A DNA stretch of 5,844 nt from an uncultured Flavobacteriales bacterium (GCA_937897625.1 CALCNZ010000221.1:1-5844), one strand, 5' to 3'; shown: positions 1 through 5,844, counted from the first letter of the stretch. Notes: a model not told the origin generated them from the sequence alone. A program made the numbers and translations.

Positions 1-248
1 TAGCTTCCACACTGGAAGGAAAAGAAAAAGGTGCGCTGGATTTACTTTTCGCGACGCTCATTCAAGAAACGTATTCGAAAAAGAACTTCATCGATTTCGG
101 AACAAGCACAAACAATCAAGGAGCGAGTTTGGCACTAGGTATTTCACAGCAGAAAGAAGGATTCGGCGCACGCACTAGCGTTCAGCCTATTTATACATTA
201 GCATTAAATTCCGTAAATTGGGATGCTCTAAACGCATTTGTTTCATGA
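1..248 (+). CDS. GNAT/FemAB-like acyltransferase, C-terminal fragment
   Basis: The frame starting at base 3 is open for 81 codons and stops with TGA at 246-248; the start lies upstream of the window. The visible part contains FIDFGTSTNNQG followed by a QKEGFGAR segment. I recognise this pattern from the C-terminus of Bacteroidota GNAT-superfamily proteins (FemAB-like, Acetyltransf_6 type) that are often found in surface-polysaccharide loci. Such enzymes transfer an acyl group from acyl-CoA, or an aminoacyl group, to an amine. The catalytic core and any CoA-binding loop are outside the window, so the substrate cannot be read. The stop overlaps the start of the glycosyltransferase in an ATGA (245-248), which places it in the same operon. 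A role in N-acylating the amino sugar made by the downstream genes is an inference from context. The family call is moderately sure; the function is not. Confidence 0.6.
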   Translation, partial: ASTLEGKEKGALDLLFATLIQETYSKKNFIDFGTSTNNQGASLALGISQQKEGFGARTSVQPIYTLALNSVNWDALNAFVS

Positions 249-1180
249 AGAAAGTATCGGTAGTCATTCCCTGTTTCCATGTCGAAGAATTCATTCTTCC
301 GCTTTTTCACAACATGCAAGAAGTGGAGAAGCAGTTGAATGCCATGGATCTTTCATTGGAATTGGTGTGCGTTGACGATGGAAGTAAAGACGGCACTTGG
401 GATGAATTGTTGAAGCATCGTCATTTGATTGAAGACACGCAAGTGGTTCGATTAACGCGCAACTTCGGTGCTATCTGCGCAAGCAATGCCGGATTGAAAT
501 TGGTTACTGGAGACGCTTGTACCATCTATGCTGCAGACCTTCAAGACCCATTGGAGCTCATTCCAGAAATGGCACAGCTCTGGTTGAACGGAGAGAAATA
601 CATCACTGCGGTTCGTGCCAAGAAAAGAAAAGATCCCTTGCTCACGCGCTTGTACGCGAAGCTCTATTACATCTTGGTGAAGTTGTTTGTGATGAAGGAC
701 TTTCCAGAAAGCGGATTCGACATTGCGTTTTGGGACGGAAGTATTTTGCAGTATTTGAAGAACACCTCGAAGAACATCAATCGCTCGTTGTTCTCGCACT
801 GGCTCGGATTCAAGCCTTATGTGATAGAATACGAAAGAAGAGAACGTTCGAGCGGAAAGAGTGGATGGACGTTTTCAAAGAAATGGAAGTTGTTCCTCGA
901 TTCATTTTTAGGATTCTCTGTTGTTCCGATTCGTTTCATTTCATTCATTGGAATGTGCGTTTCCTTCCTCAGTTTTGGATACGGAATACTCATGCTAATC
1001 GGAGGAATAACAGGAAAAATTTCAGAGCCCGGATTTGCGACAGTAACTTCTTTGATCACCTTCCTGTTGGGATTAGTGATCGTAATGCTGGGAGTGATTG
1101 GTGAATACTTGTGGCGCATTTTCGATGAAGTAAACAAACGACCCGAAGCGGTTGTAGAAGAGATATTGAAGAATGAGTAA
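245..1180 (+). CDS. Polyprenyl-phosphate glycosyltransferase, GT2 (GtrB/ArnC/DPM1-like)
   Basis: A 311-residue protein, the usual length for bacterial GtrB/ArnC-type enzymes. It should transfer a sugar from a nucleotide donor to undecaprenyl phosphate on the cytoplasmic face of the inner membrane. Residues 4-10 give the first GT-A strand (VSVVIPC). VDDGSKDGT follows at about 43-51, RNFGAICASNAG at 72-83, and the metal-site motif ADLQDP at 97-102. The stretch RSSGKSGW at 201-208 matches the family RxxGxSKW segment. Two membrane helices lie at about 228-254 and 266-289, followed by the typical tail GEYLWRIFDEVNKRP. I chose the ATG at 245, which forms an ATGA overlap with the upstream stop and begins MKKVSVVIPC. 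An in-frame ATG at 218 would add nine residues with no family counterpart. One oddity is SGFDIAFWD at 156-164, where many relatives have DFRLxDR. The donor sugar is not known but is probably the amino sugar made by the next genes. Confidence 0.9.
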   Translation: MKKVSVVIPCFHVEEFILPLFHNMQEVEKQLNAMDLSLELVCVDDGSKDGTWDELLKHRHLIEDTQVVRLTRNFGAICASNAGLKLVTGDACTIYAADLQDPLELIPEMAQLWLNGEKYITAVRAKKRKDPLLTRLYAKLYYILVKLFVMKDFPESGFDIAFWDGSILQYLKNTSKNINRSLFSHWLGFKPYVIEYERRERSSGKSGWTFSKKWKLFLDSFLGFSVVPIRFISFIGMCVSFLSFGYGILMLIGGITGKISEPGFATVTSLITFLLGLVIVMLGVIGEYLWRIFDEVNKRPEAVVEEILKNE

Positions 1181-1553
1181 GATTGTAATTTTTGGATTGT
1201 CTGCGCTGTACGCCACGTTATCCGTGGTTGGCGCGTCGTTGATTAAATTAACATTGAATGCATGGGGCGTTGAACAACGCGGCTTGACATCGGTCAAAGA
1301 CTATTTCGCATTCTTGTTTGAACCGAAGGTTTTCTTCGGAATGGGAATCATTTTCGTTTCAGCATTGGTGCTGTTCAAAGCACTTTCGCTCAGCGATTTC
1401 AGTTACGTAATTCCTGTTAGCGCTGCTGTGAATTTTATTTTAACGGCTACAGTGGCAGCAGTGTTTTTCGGTGAAAAAATAGCTTGGACCAACATAGTGG
1501 GTATTGCACTAATCATCGCAGGCGTGTTTGTGATTAATCTGAAAAAGGCATGA
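1173..1553 (+). CDS. SMR/EamA-type small membrane protein, ArnE/ArnF-like flippase subunit
   Basis: A 126-residue, almost wholly hydrophobic protein with four predicted helices at about 4-25, 53-73, 78-98 and 104-123. This is the topology of the small multidrug resistance superfamily. The second half, from FSYVIPVSAAVNFIL through FFGEKIAWTNIVGIALIIAGVFVINL, is a typical EamA/SMR repeat end. Helix 1 (LSVVGASLIKLTLNAWG) has no acidic residue at the place where EmrE-type drug exporters carry their essential glutamate. This argues against a proton-coupled drug pump and fits the ArnE/ArnF branch, which is implicated in moving undecaprenyl-phosphate-linked aminoarabinose across the inner membrane. 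Its start overlaps the preceding GT2 gene by 8 bases, and its stop overlaps the SDR gene in an ATGA. ArnE and ArnF work as a pair in enterobacteria, but only one such gene is seen here, so it may be a homodimer or have a partner elsewhere. Confidence 0.75.
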   Translation: MSKIVIFGLSALYATLSVVGASLIKLTLNAWGVEQRGLTSVKDYFAFLFEPKVFFGMGIIFVSALVLFKALSLSDFSYVIPVSAAVNFILTATVAAVFFGEKIAWTNIVGIALIIAGVFVINLKKA

Positions 1554-2542
1554 GCAGAATTCTTGTAACTGGCGCTGCGGGCTTCATTGGCTCGCATTTG
1601 ACGGATGCCTTGCTTGAAGCGGGACATGAAGTTGTTGGCTTCGATAATTTGGCAAACGGGAAATTACGAAACCTTGAAAGCGCATTAGAAAAGAACACGT
1701 TTCAATTTGCGGAAGGAGATATTTGTGAGGAAGCTCAAGTGAATGAAATCTTGAAAGGAATCGATGTGGTGTATCACTTGGCTTGTCTTGGTGTTCGTCA
1801 TTCCATTCACAGTCCTTTCGAGAATCATCGCGTGAATGCGGAAGGAACGCTTCGCGTTTTAGAAGCCGCAAGACAAGAGAAGGTTTCAAAATTCTTTTAC
1901 ATCTCAACCTCTGAAATTTATGGAGACATTCAAACGTTTCCGATTGATGAGCTTGGCGTTCCAGCGCCGAAAACGGTTTATGGAAGTAGCAAGTTAGCAG
2001 GTGAAAACTACGCGTATTCATACAACGTGTGTTATGGACTTCCAACAGTTATCACCCGTATCTTCAACAACTACGGTCCTCGCGCGCATTACGAAGGCGA
2101 CGCTGGAGAGATTATTCCGCGTAGCATTGTCCGCATGTTGAACGGTGAAGCTCCTGTTGTTTTCGGGAAAGGAGATGTAACGCGTGATTTCTTTTTTGTG
2201 AAGGACACTGCGCGCGCTCTTGTTGGATTAATGCAGAATGAAAAGGCAGTTGGCGAAATCATAAACATTGGAACAGGCGTTGAAATTTCCATGAAAGAAC
2301 TCATGGAAGTCTTGATTGAAGAAATGGAATTGAACGACCGAATGAACATTCGGTTCGAAGAAGATCGTCCTGCGGATGTGCCACGTTTGTGGGTGAATCC
2401 TACAAAGTTCAGAGCACTGACAGGCTTTTCAAATGAGAAAGGTTTCCGTGAAGGATTGAGAGAAACGATAGCTTATTATCAAACGTTAAATCAGTCGAAC
2501 GATTTAATGAAGGAAATAGAACTTCAAAATTGGAAGAAATGA
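1550..2542 (+). CDS. NAD-dependent sugar-nucleotide SDR (epimerase/dehydratase/decarboxylase family)
   Basis: A 330-residue extended short-chain dehydrogenase, full length for the family, acting on a nucleotide sugar in the cytoplasm. The NAD-binding glycine motif GAAGFIG is at 8-14 and the acidic end of strand 2 (FDN) at 31-33. YHLA is at 75-78, STSEIYG at 119-125, and the catalytic YxxxK is YGSSK at 144-148. RIFNNYGPR at 170-178 and TRDFFFVKD at 211-219 line the sugar-nucleotide pocket. The Ser-Glu of STSEIYG and Arg212 fall where, from memory, the ArnA decarboxylase and UDP-xylose synthase place their catalytic Ser/Thr-Glu and Arg. The segment GEIINIG at 235-241 is also ArnA-like. Related STSEVYG motifs occur in LegB-type 4,6-dehydratases, so the reaction is open between decarboxylation, 4,6-dehydration and epimerisation. 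The neighbouring aminotransferase implies that the product is a keto sugar. Start and stop both sit in ATGA overlaps with their neighbours. Confidence 0.88.
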   Translation: MSRILVTGAAGFIGSHLTDALLEAGHEVVGFDNLANGKLRNLESALEKNTFQFAEGDICEEAQVNEILKGIDVVYHLACLGVRHSIHSPFENHRVNAEGTLRVLEAARQEKVSKFFYISTSEIYGDIQTFPIDELGVPAPKTVYGSSKLAGENYAYSYNVCYGLPTVITRIFNNYGPRAHYEGDAGEIIPRSIVRMLNGEAPVVFGKGDVTRDFFFVKDTARALVGLMQNEKAVGEIINIGTGVEISMKELMEVLIEEMELNDRMNIRFEEDRPADVPRLWVNPTKFRALTGFSNEKGFREGLRETIAYYQTLNQSNDLMKEIELQNWKK

Positions 2543-3675
2543 AAATCCCGGTAGCAAAGCCGTATCTCGGAGTAGAAGAGGCGCAATTGGCCTACGACAC
2601 CATCTTAACGAATTGGGTGACTCAAGGTCCGCGCGTTGCAGAGTTTGAGGAAAAGTTCGCTAGTTATGTTGGAAGTGAATACGCGGTTGCCGTGAGCAAT
2701 TGCACCACCGCTTTGCACCTATCGTTAATTGTTGCTGGAATTGGTCCGGGCGACGAAGTCATTTGTCCGAGCATGAGCTACATCGCAACGGCTAACGCCA
2801 TTGTCTACGTTGGCGCAACACCGGTTTTTGCGGAAGTGAAATCAGAGACCTACAACATAGATCCTTCTGATGTTGAGCGAAAGATTACTTCGAAAACAAA
2901 GGCGATAATCGGTGTTCATCAGATTGGACTTCCGTTCGAGATAGACGAAATAAAAACGTTGTGCGCGAAGCACAGCCTAATCTTAATCGAAGACGCTGCT
3001 TGTGCCGCGGGGTCTTCTTACAAGGGAAGTAAAATAGGTTCGCATTCAGATTTGGTTTGCTTTTCCTTTCACCCGAGAAAAGTAATTACAACCGGAGATG
3101 GCGGTATGATTACCACTTCGAATCCAGAATACGCTGAACGATTGAAGCGCCTTCGTCAACACGGAATGAGCGTGAACGATCGCGTTCGTCACCTCAGCGA
3201 CAAGGTTATTGTTGAAGATCATTTGGAAGTGGGATACAACTACCGCATGACCGACATACAGGCTGCTGTAGGCATTCGTCAATTGGAAAAATTAGATTCC
3301 ATCGTTGAAAGAAGAAGAGAAATTGCAGAATTCTATTTGAATGAATTGAAGGACATCGAATGCATTCGTTTGCCTTTTGAAAGTGAAAATGATTTCACCA
3401 ATTGGCAGTCTTTTTCAGTTTACATAAAATCCACTTGTCTAGTTTCAAGAAACGACCTCATGCAGAAAATGCTTGACCTTGGAATTTCTACACGAAGAGG
3501 AATCATGACTTCGCACCGCGAAACAGCCTACAAGAATAGGGGAGTGGACATTGCTCTTCCAATCTCTGAAGACGCTGCTGACCGCAGTATTGTGCTTCCG
3601 TTGTACGTTCCTATGTCGCAAGAAGAAATGGATTATGTGATGAAACATTTCAAAGCATGTTTGAATCAAGATTAA
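2539..3675 (+). CDS. DegT/DnrJ/EryC1/StrS (ArnB-type) PLP-dependent sugar aminotransferase
   Basis: A 378-residue fold-type I aminotransferase, normal length for the family. It should convert a keto group on a nucleotide sugar to an amine with glutamate as donor, in the cytoplasm. NWVTQGPRVAEFEEKFA at 25-41 is the usual N-terminal segment. SNCTTALHL at 53-61 is the phosphate-binding loop, and IEDAA at 150-154 carries the PLP-ring aspartate (D152). FSFHPRK at 175-181 ends in the Schiff-base lysine K181, followed by GDGGMI. NYRMTDIQAAVG at 234-245 is the conserved active-site loop from the dimer partner. All key residues are present. I prefer the ATG at 2539, in an ATGA overlap with the SDR stop and with a GGAAG just upstream. 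A TTG at 2530 would add only three residues. It is probably the partner of the SDR. Whether the amine goes on C4 (as in ArnB and perosamine synthase) or C3 cannot be read from sequence alone. Confidence 0.94.
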   Translation: MKIPVAKPYLGVEEAQLAYDTILTNWVTQGPRVAEFEEKFASYVGSEYAVAVSNCTTALHLSLIVAGIGPGDEVICPSMSYIATANAIVYVGATPVFAEVKSETYNIDPSDVERKITSKTKAIIGVHQIGLPFEIDEIKTLCAKHSLILIEDAACAAGSSYKGSKIGSHSDLVCFSFHPRKVITTGDGGMITTSNPEYAERLKRLRQHGMSVNDRVRHLSDKVIVEDHLEVGYNYRMTDIQAAVGIRQLEKLDSIVERRREIAEFYLNELKDIECIRLPFESENDFTNWQSFSVYIKSTCLVSRNDLMQKMLDLGISTRRGIMTSHRETAYKNRGVDIALPISEDAADRSIVLPLYVPMSQEEMDYVMKHFKACLNQD

Positions 3676-5072
3676 GCATTCCACTCTCGAAAAAAGAAGA
3701 GCGAAATTTCATTTTCGCGTTGCTTCTTTTTAAGTGTGTGCTTTTTGCGTATTTGTTTTTTCAATACACCAACTATTGGCAAGCGGGACCTGTTGAAGGT
3801 CTTGCTGTTCATGCCGGAGATACGTCGGGATATTTCGTTCCAGCTGAATCATTCGCGCAGGGCGCGGGCTATTCCAGTGTTTGCCGAATGCCAGCATTCG
3901 TCCCAATTTATTCGTGGTTCAGCGCGTTGTTTAATCCGAATGCCGCTTACCAGTTTGTAGTTATTCTTCAGTTTTTATTAAGCATTTTCAGTGTTGTTTG
4001 GGTAGCTCGAATCGCAGGGCATTTAGCACAGAATAAACGAGCCTATTACATGGCAGGAATCACCTACGCTTCTTCCTTGCTCATTGCGGTTTGGGAGCCG
4101 ATGTTGCTTTCTGATAGTTTCGGAAATTCATTGTTAATTCTTTCATTTTATCTCGCCATTCGATTCAAGCAAGAATCGAAATTGAAATGGATCTTTTGGG
4201 CTTCGCTTTTTTTAACCTGGTCTATTTTCTTCCGTCAAATACATATTCTCTTCATCCCAGTGCTGTATTTTTTAATGTTGAAGAAGGAAGTGTTTTGGAA
4301 AACAACAGTGCTCTTCGCTACTCCGATTTTATTTGCGTTTGGAAGTTGGACAGCCTATAACTATTCGAAGACAAGTCGCTTCATTCCACTCGTCGATTCG
4401 TTTTCATCCTGCTACGGATATATGCCGCAACAACTCGTGGCCATTCGCGATTTAGTCATTGCTTGGGGAGAAGATTGTCAGCCGTGGGTACCGAATTCCG
4501 CTTCGAATTATTTAATCGCGAAAGATGGATGCACCGCTTCTCCATTGAATGAACGTCATTTCACAACCGTTTACGGAGCTGTCGAAATGAAGCAGTTAAA
4601 GGAAGACTATCATCGCTTCTATTATGAACTCGAAGGCGCTGCGAAAGACAGCGTGGGTAATGTAATACTAGCCAAGGCTAAAGCCTATCGTGAGGCCTAC
4701 GTGCACGAACATCCTTCGGATTATTATTTCGTCAATCGTTTGCGATTGATGAAACAGTTTCTTTTTCCTGCGCGAATCGATAACATTCCAGGGCCGGCTT
4801 TCGCTCAAATGAATATCCTTCAAAAAGGAGTGAAAGTTGGTTCTTACGTCCTGTTACTCATTGTGAATCTTCTCGCGCTAGTGCTTTTCATTCCTGTTAT
4901 TCTGAAAGACTGGAAAGGCCGCTGGTGGCTGGTTTCCTCATGGATTTTATTTGTCGCTTTAGGCGGGGTGCTCGGATTTATTGAGCAGCGCTATTTGGTT
5001 CCATGTTATTTCTTCTTTACGATTATTGTTGCGGTTGGAATTTCCGGTTGGAAATTCAAGCGCAGCGTGTAA
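3657..5072 (+). CDS. Multi-pass GT-C glycosyltransferase candidate (ArnT/PMT-like)
   Basis: A 471-residue polytopic membrane protein with roughly ten hydrophobic helices. The first is at about 18-38, a dense set lies between 79 and 233, and three lie at about 395-415, 423-441 and 446-464. The first outer loop holds GDTSGY (D55, Y59) and then RMPAFVPIYSW. This resembles the Asp-containing loop and R-P-P-x-Y/F segment of GT39/PMT_2 enzymes such as ArnT. LSDSFGNSLL at 151-160, an Arg at 193 in FFRQ, and the late EQRYLVPCYFFF at 443-454 also fit GT-C enzymes. These use a polyprenyl-phosphate sugar as donor on the periplasmic face, which matches the upstream GT2. A soluble region of about 155 residues (235-390) is presumably periplasmic and carries C252, C274 and C292. 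The start lies inside the aminotransferase gene (19-base overlap) and gives a short charged N-terminus before helix 1. A Wzy-like or uncharacterised membrane role remains possible. The acceptor is unknown. Confidence 0.7.
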   Translation: MFESRLSIPLSKKEERNFIFALLLFKCVLFAYLFFQYTNYWQAGPVEGLAVHAGDTSGYFVPAESFAQGAGYSSVCRMPAFVPIYSWFSALFNPNAAYQFVVILQFLLSIFSVVWVARIAGHLAQNKRAYYMAGITYASSLLIAVWEPMLLSDSFGNSLLILSFYLAIRFKQESKLKWIFWASLFLTWSIFFRQIHILFIPVLYFLMLKKEVFWKTTVLFATPILFAFGSWTAYNYSKTSRFIPLVDSFSSCYGYMPQQLVAIRDLVIAWGEDCQPWVPNSASNYLIAKDGCTASPLNERHFTTVYGAVEMKQLKEDYHRFYYELEGAAKDSVGNVILAKAKAYREAYVHEHPSDYYFVNRLRLMKQFLFPARIDNIPGPAFAQMNILQKGVKVGSYVLLLIVNLLALVLFIPVILKDWKGRWWLVSSWILFVALGGVLGFIEQRYLVPCYFFFTIIVAVGISGWKFKRSV

Positions 5073-5077
5073 ATTTG
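5048..5077 (+). promoter_or_regulatory. Possible Bacteroidota-type promoter before the GlmU-family gene
   Basis: TAAATTTG at 5070-5077 matches the Bacteroidota -7 consensus TAnnTTTG. A TTG at 5048-5050 lies 19 bases upstream, within the usual spacing of the -33 element. If real, transcription would start at about 5082-5086, almost on the ATG at 5084, giving a leaderless or nearly leaderless message. The -7 motif alone is expected about once or twice by chance on one strand of a window this size, and the site overlaps the end of the preceding gene. Read-through from the operon is an equally good explanation. Confidence 0.2.
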
Positions 5078-5083
5078 AAGAAT

Positions 5084-5818
5084 ATGCAAATCGTAATTTT
5101 TGAAGACCACTTGGTCAATTCCTTTTTACCCCTTTCTCACACCAGAGCCCTTGCAGATTTGTTTGCGGGTATGTATTCGATTCAAGATCGCTGGAAATTA
5201 TTTTTCGAAGGGGAAGAAGTTCGAGTTCAAACGCGACGCGCACTTCAAGATTTGTACGGTGAAATTCCAGAAGGAGAATGTTTGTTTGTGAACGCACGAC
5301 TAATTCCGAACAAGGAAGTTTTTGATGCCTTACAATCGTTGAAACCGAATGAGGCTTTTATGCTACAAAACAATTGTGTTGCAGCGCGGGGTCTTCACAT
5401 GAATTGGGATTCCTTCGAGCATCGTGCATGGACAGCAGAGGCCATGTGGTTGAATGGAATTACAGATTTATTTTCAGTAAACGATTTTTTAATTCGCAAC
5501 GATTTCGAATTAACAAACAAAGAAAACAGTGCTTCACCAAGTCAATATTGCCGTGTAATTGGCGCGGGACACAACTTATTCATTCATCCTACCGCTAAGA
5601 TTTTCGATGCGGTATTGAATGTTGAAAGTGGACCCATCTTTATTGACGAAGGGGCAGAGGTAATGGAAGGAAGCATGTTGCGCGGACCGCTCTACATTGG
5701 AAAAAACGCGGTGCTGAAGATGGGAACGAAATGTTACGGCCCTTCTTCATTCGGAGAAGAATGTCGAATAGGAGGAGAGACTTCGAATGTCGTTTTTCAT
5801 CCATTCAGCAACAAAGGA
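5084..5818 (+). CDS. GlmU-family putative sugar nucleotidyltransferase, N-terminal part
   Basis: The ATG at 5084 opens a frame that runs to the window edge without a stop. About 245 residues are genuine; from 5819 on the frame reads adapter sequence. The N-terminus (MQIVIFEDHLVNSFLPLSHTRALADLFAGMYSIQDRW) matches the Bacteroidota group annotated as GlmU-family or NTP_transf_4 proteins. Their usual form is an N-terminal nucleotidyltransferase-like domain with FxPLTxTRPxADLRxGxxTIxEKW. From about 160 on, hexapeptide-style repeats (IHPTAKI, FIDEGAEVMEGSMLRGP, YIGKNAVLKMGTKCYG) form the start of a left-handed beta-helix, followed by GGETSNVVFHPFSNKG. The canonical pyrophosphorylase LxxGxGTRM loop is absent, as is usual in this group, so catalytic activity is unproven. 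It follows the GT-C gene by 11 bases. It may supply UDP-sugars to the pathway or simply be a conserved core gene beside it. The C-terminal remainder is missing. Confidence 0.8.
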
Positions 5819-5844
5819 AGATCGGAAGAGCGTCGTGTAGGGAA
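5819..5844 (+). other. Illumina TruSeq adapter remnant at contig end
   Basis: The last 26 bases begin AGATCGGAAGAGC and end GTGTAGGGAA. This matches the Illumina TruSeq adapter read-through sequence base for base as I know it. Translated in the frame of the upstream gene it gives RSEERRVG, the start of a peptide well known as adapter contamination in protein databases. It is a sequencing artefact, not genomic DNA. The first A may be genomic or the ligation dA. Confidence 0.97.

Noticed and set aside
218..244. Upstream ATG at 218 as the start of the GT2 gene
   Set aside because: It adds nine residues with no family counterpart and overlaps the preceding gene by 31 bases. The ATG at 245 sits in an ATGA junction and begins directly before the first GT-A strand.
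517..1104. 195-codon open frame on the + strand inside the GT2 gene
   Set aside because: It lies fully within a gene with clear family motifs, in another frame. Its translation is rich in Cys, Arg and His with no recognisable motif, so it is a shadow of the GT2 frame.
1173..1553. EmrE-like drug exporter
   Set aside because: The helix-1 glutamate needed for proton-coupled drug export is not present, and the gene sits between sugar-nucleotide and lipid-sugar genes.
1584..2045. 153-codon antisense open frame opposite the SDR gene
   Set aside because: It is fully opposite a well-supported gene and its translation has no domain-like pattern. No promoter or start signal supports it.
2530..2538. 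TTG at 2530 as the start of the aminotransferase
   Set aside because: The ATG three codons later forms the same ATGA junction seen at two other borders of this operon, and the extra residues are not part of the DegT N-terminus.
5100..5291. Short + strand open frame of 63 codons at the start of the GlmU-family gene
   Set aside because: The frame from ATG 5084 matches a known family along its whole length, and this is an alternative frame of the same DNA. A 60-codon antisense frame (5115-5297) and a 74-codon + frame (5374-5598) fall for the same reason.
1..5844. Terminators, RNA genes, CRISPR arrays, insertion sequences or long repeats
   Set aside because: I read both strands and found no convincing hairpin with a T-run, tRNA-like clover leaf, spaced repeats or transposase motifs. 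The window is almost entirely coding on one strand.

Overview
This window holds seven protein-coding genes, all on the + strand, packed almost without gaps. The first gene is cut by the left edge and the last by the right edge. Several features suggest Bacteroidota, perhaps a flavobacterial-type lineage: the GlmU-family nucleotidyltransferase at the right end, the FemAB/GNAT-like C-terminus at the left end, start sites without strong Shine-Dalgarno sequences, and a moderate G+C content. This is an inference from protein style, not from a marker gene. I saw no RNA genes, mobile elements, CRISPR arrays or long repeats.

Layout: (1) 1-248, C-terminal 81 codons of a GNAT/FemAB-like acyltransferase. 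(2) 245-1180, polyprenyl-phosphate glycosyltransferase (GT2, GtrB/ArnC type). (3) 1173-1553, small four-helix SMR/EamA-type membrane protein like ArnE/ArnF. (4) 1550-2542, extended SDR sugar-nucleotide enzyme. (5) 2539-3675, DegT/ArnB-type PLP aminotransferase. (6) 3657-5072, multi-pass GT-C (ArnT/PMT-like) glycosyltransferase candidate. (7) from 5084 to the edge, GlmU-family putative sugar nucleotidyltransferase. Genes 1 to 6 overlap their neighbours by 4, 8, 4, 4 and 19 bases, so they very probably form one translationally coupled operon. Gene 7 follows after 11 bases.

Together, genes 2 to 6 look like a rearranged counterpart of the Arn (aminoarabinose-lipid A) pathway. An SDR makes a keto-sugar nucleotide, a DegT enzyme aminates it, a GT2 enzyme loads the sugar on a polyprenyl phosphate, an SMR protein helps flip it, and a GT-C enzyme transfers it to an acceptor outside the inner membrane. 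The upstream acyltransferase may N-acylate the amino sugar. The ArnA formyltransferase domain, the ArnD deformylase and a second SMR subunit are not in the window. Sugar and acceptor are unknown.

The last 26 bases (5819-5844) are not biological. They match the Illumina TruSeq adapter, so this is an untrimmed contig end, and the final residues of gene 7 as read here are artefact.
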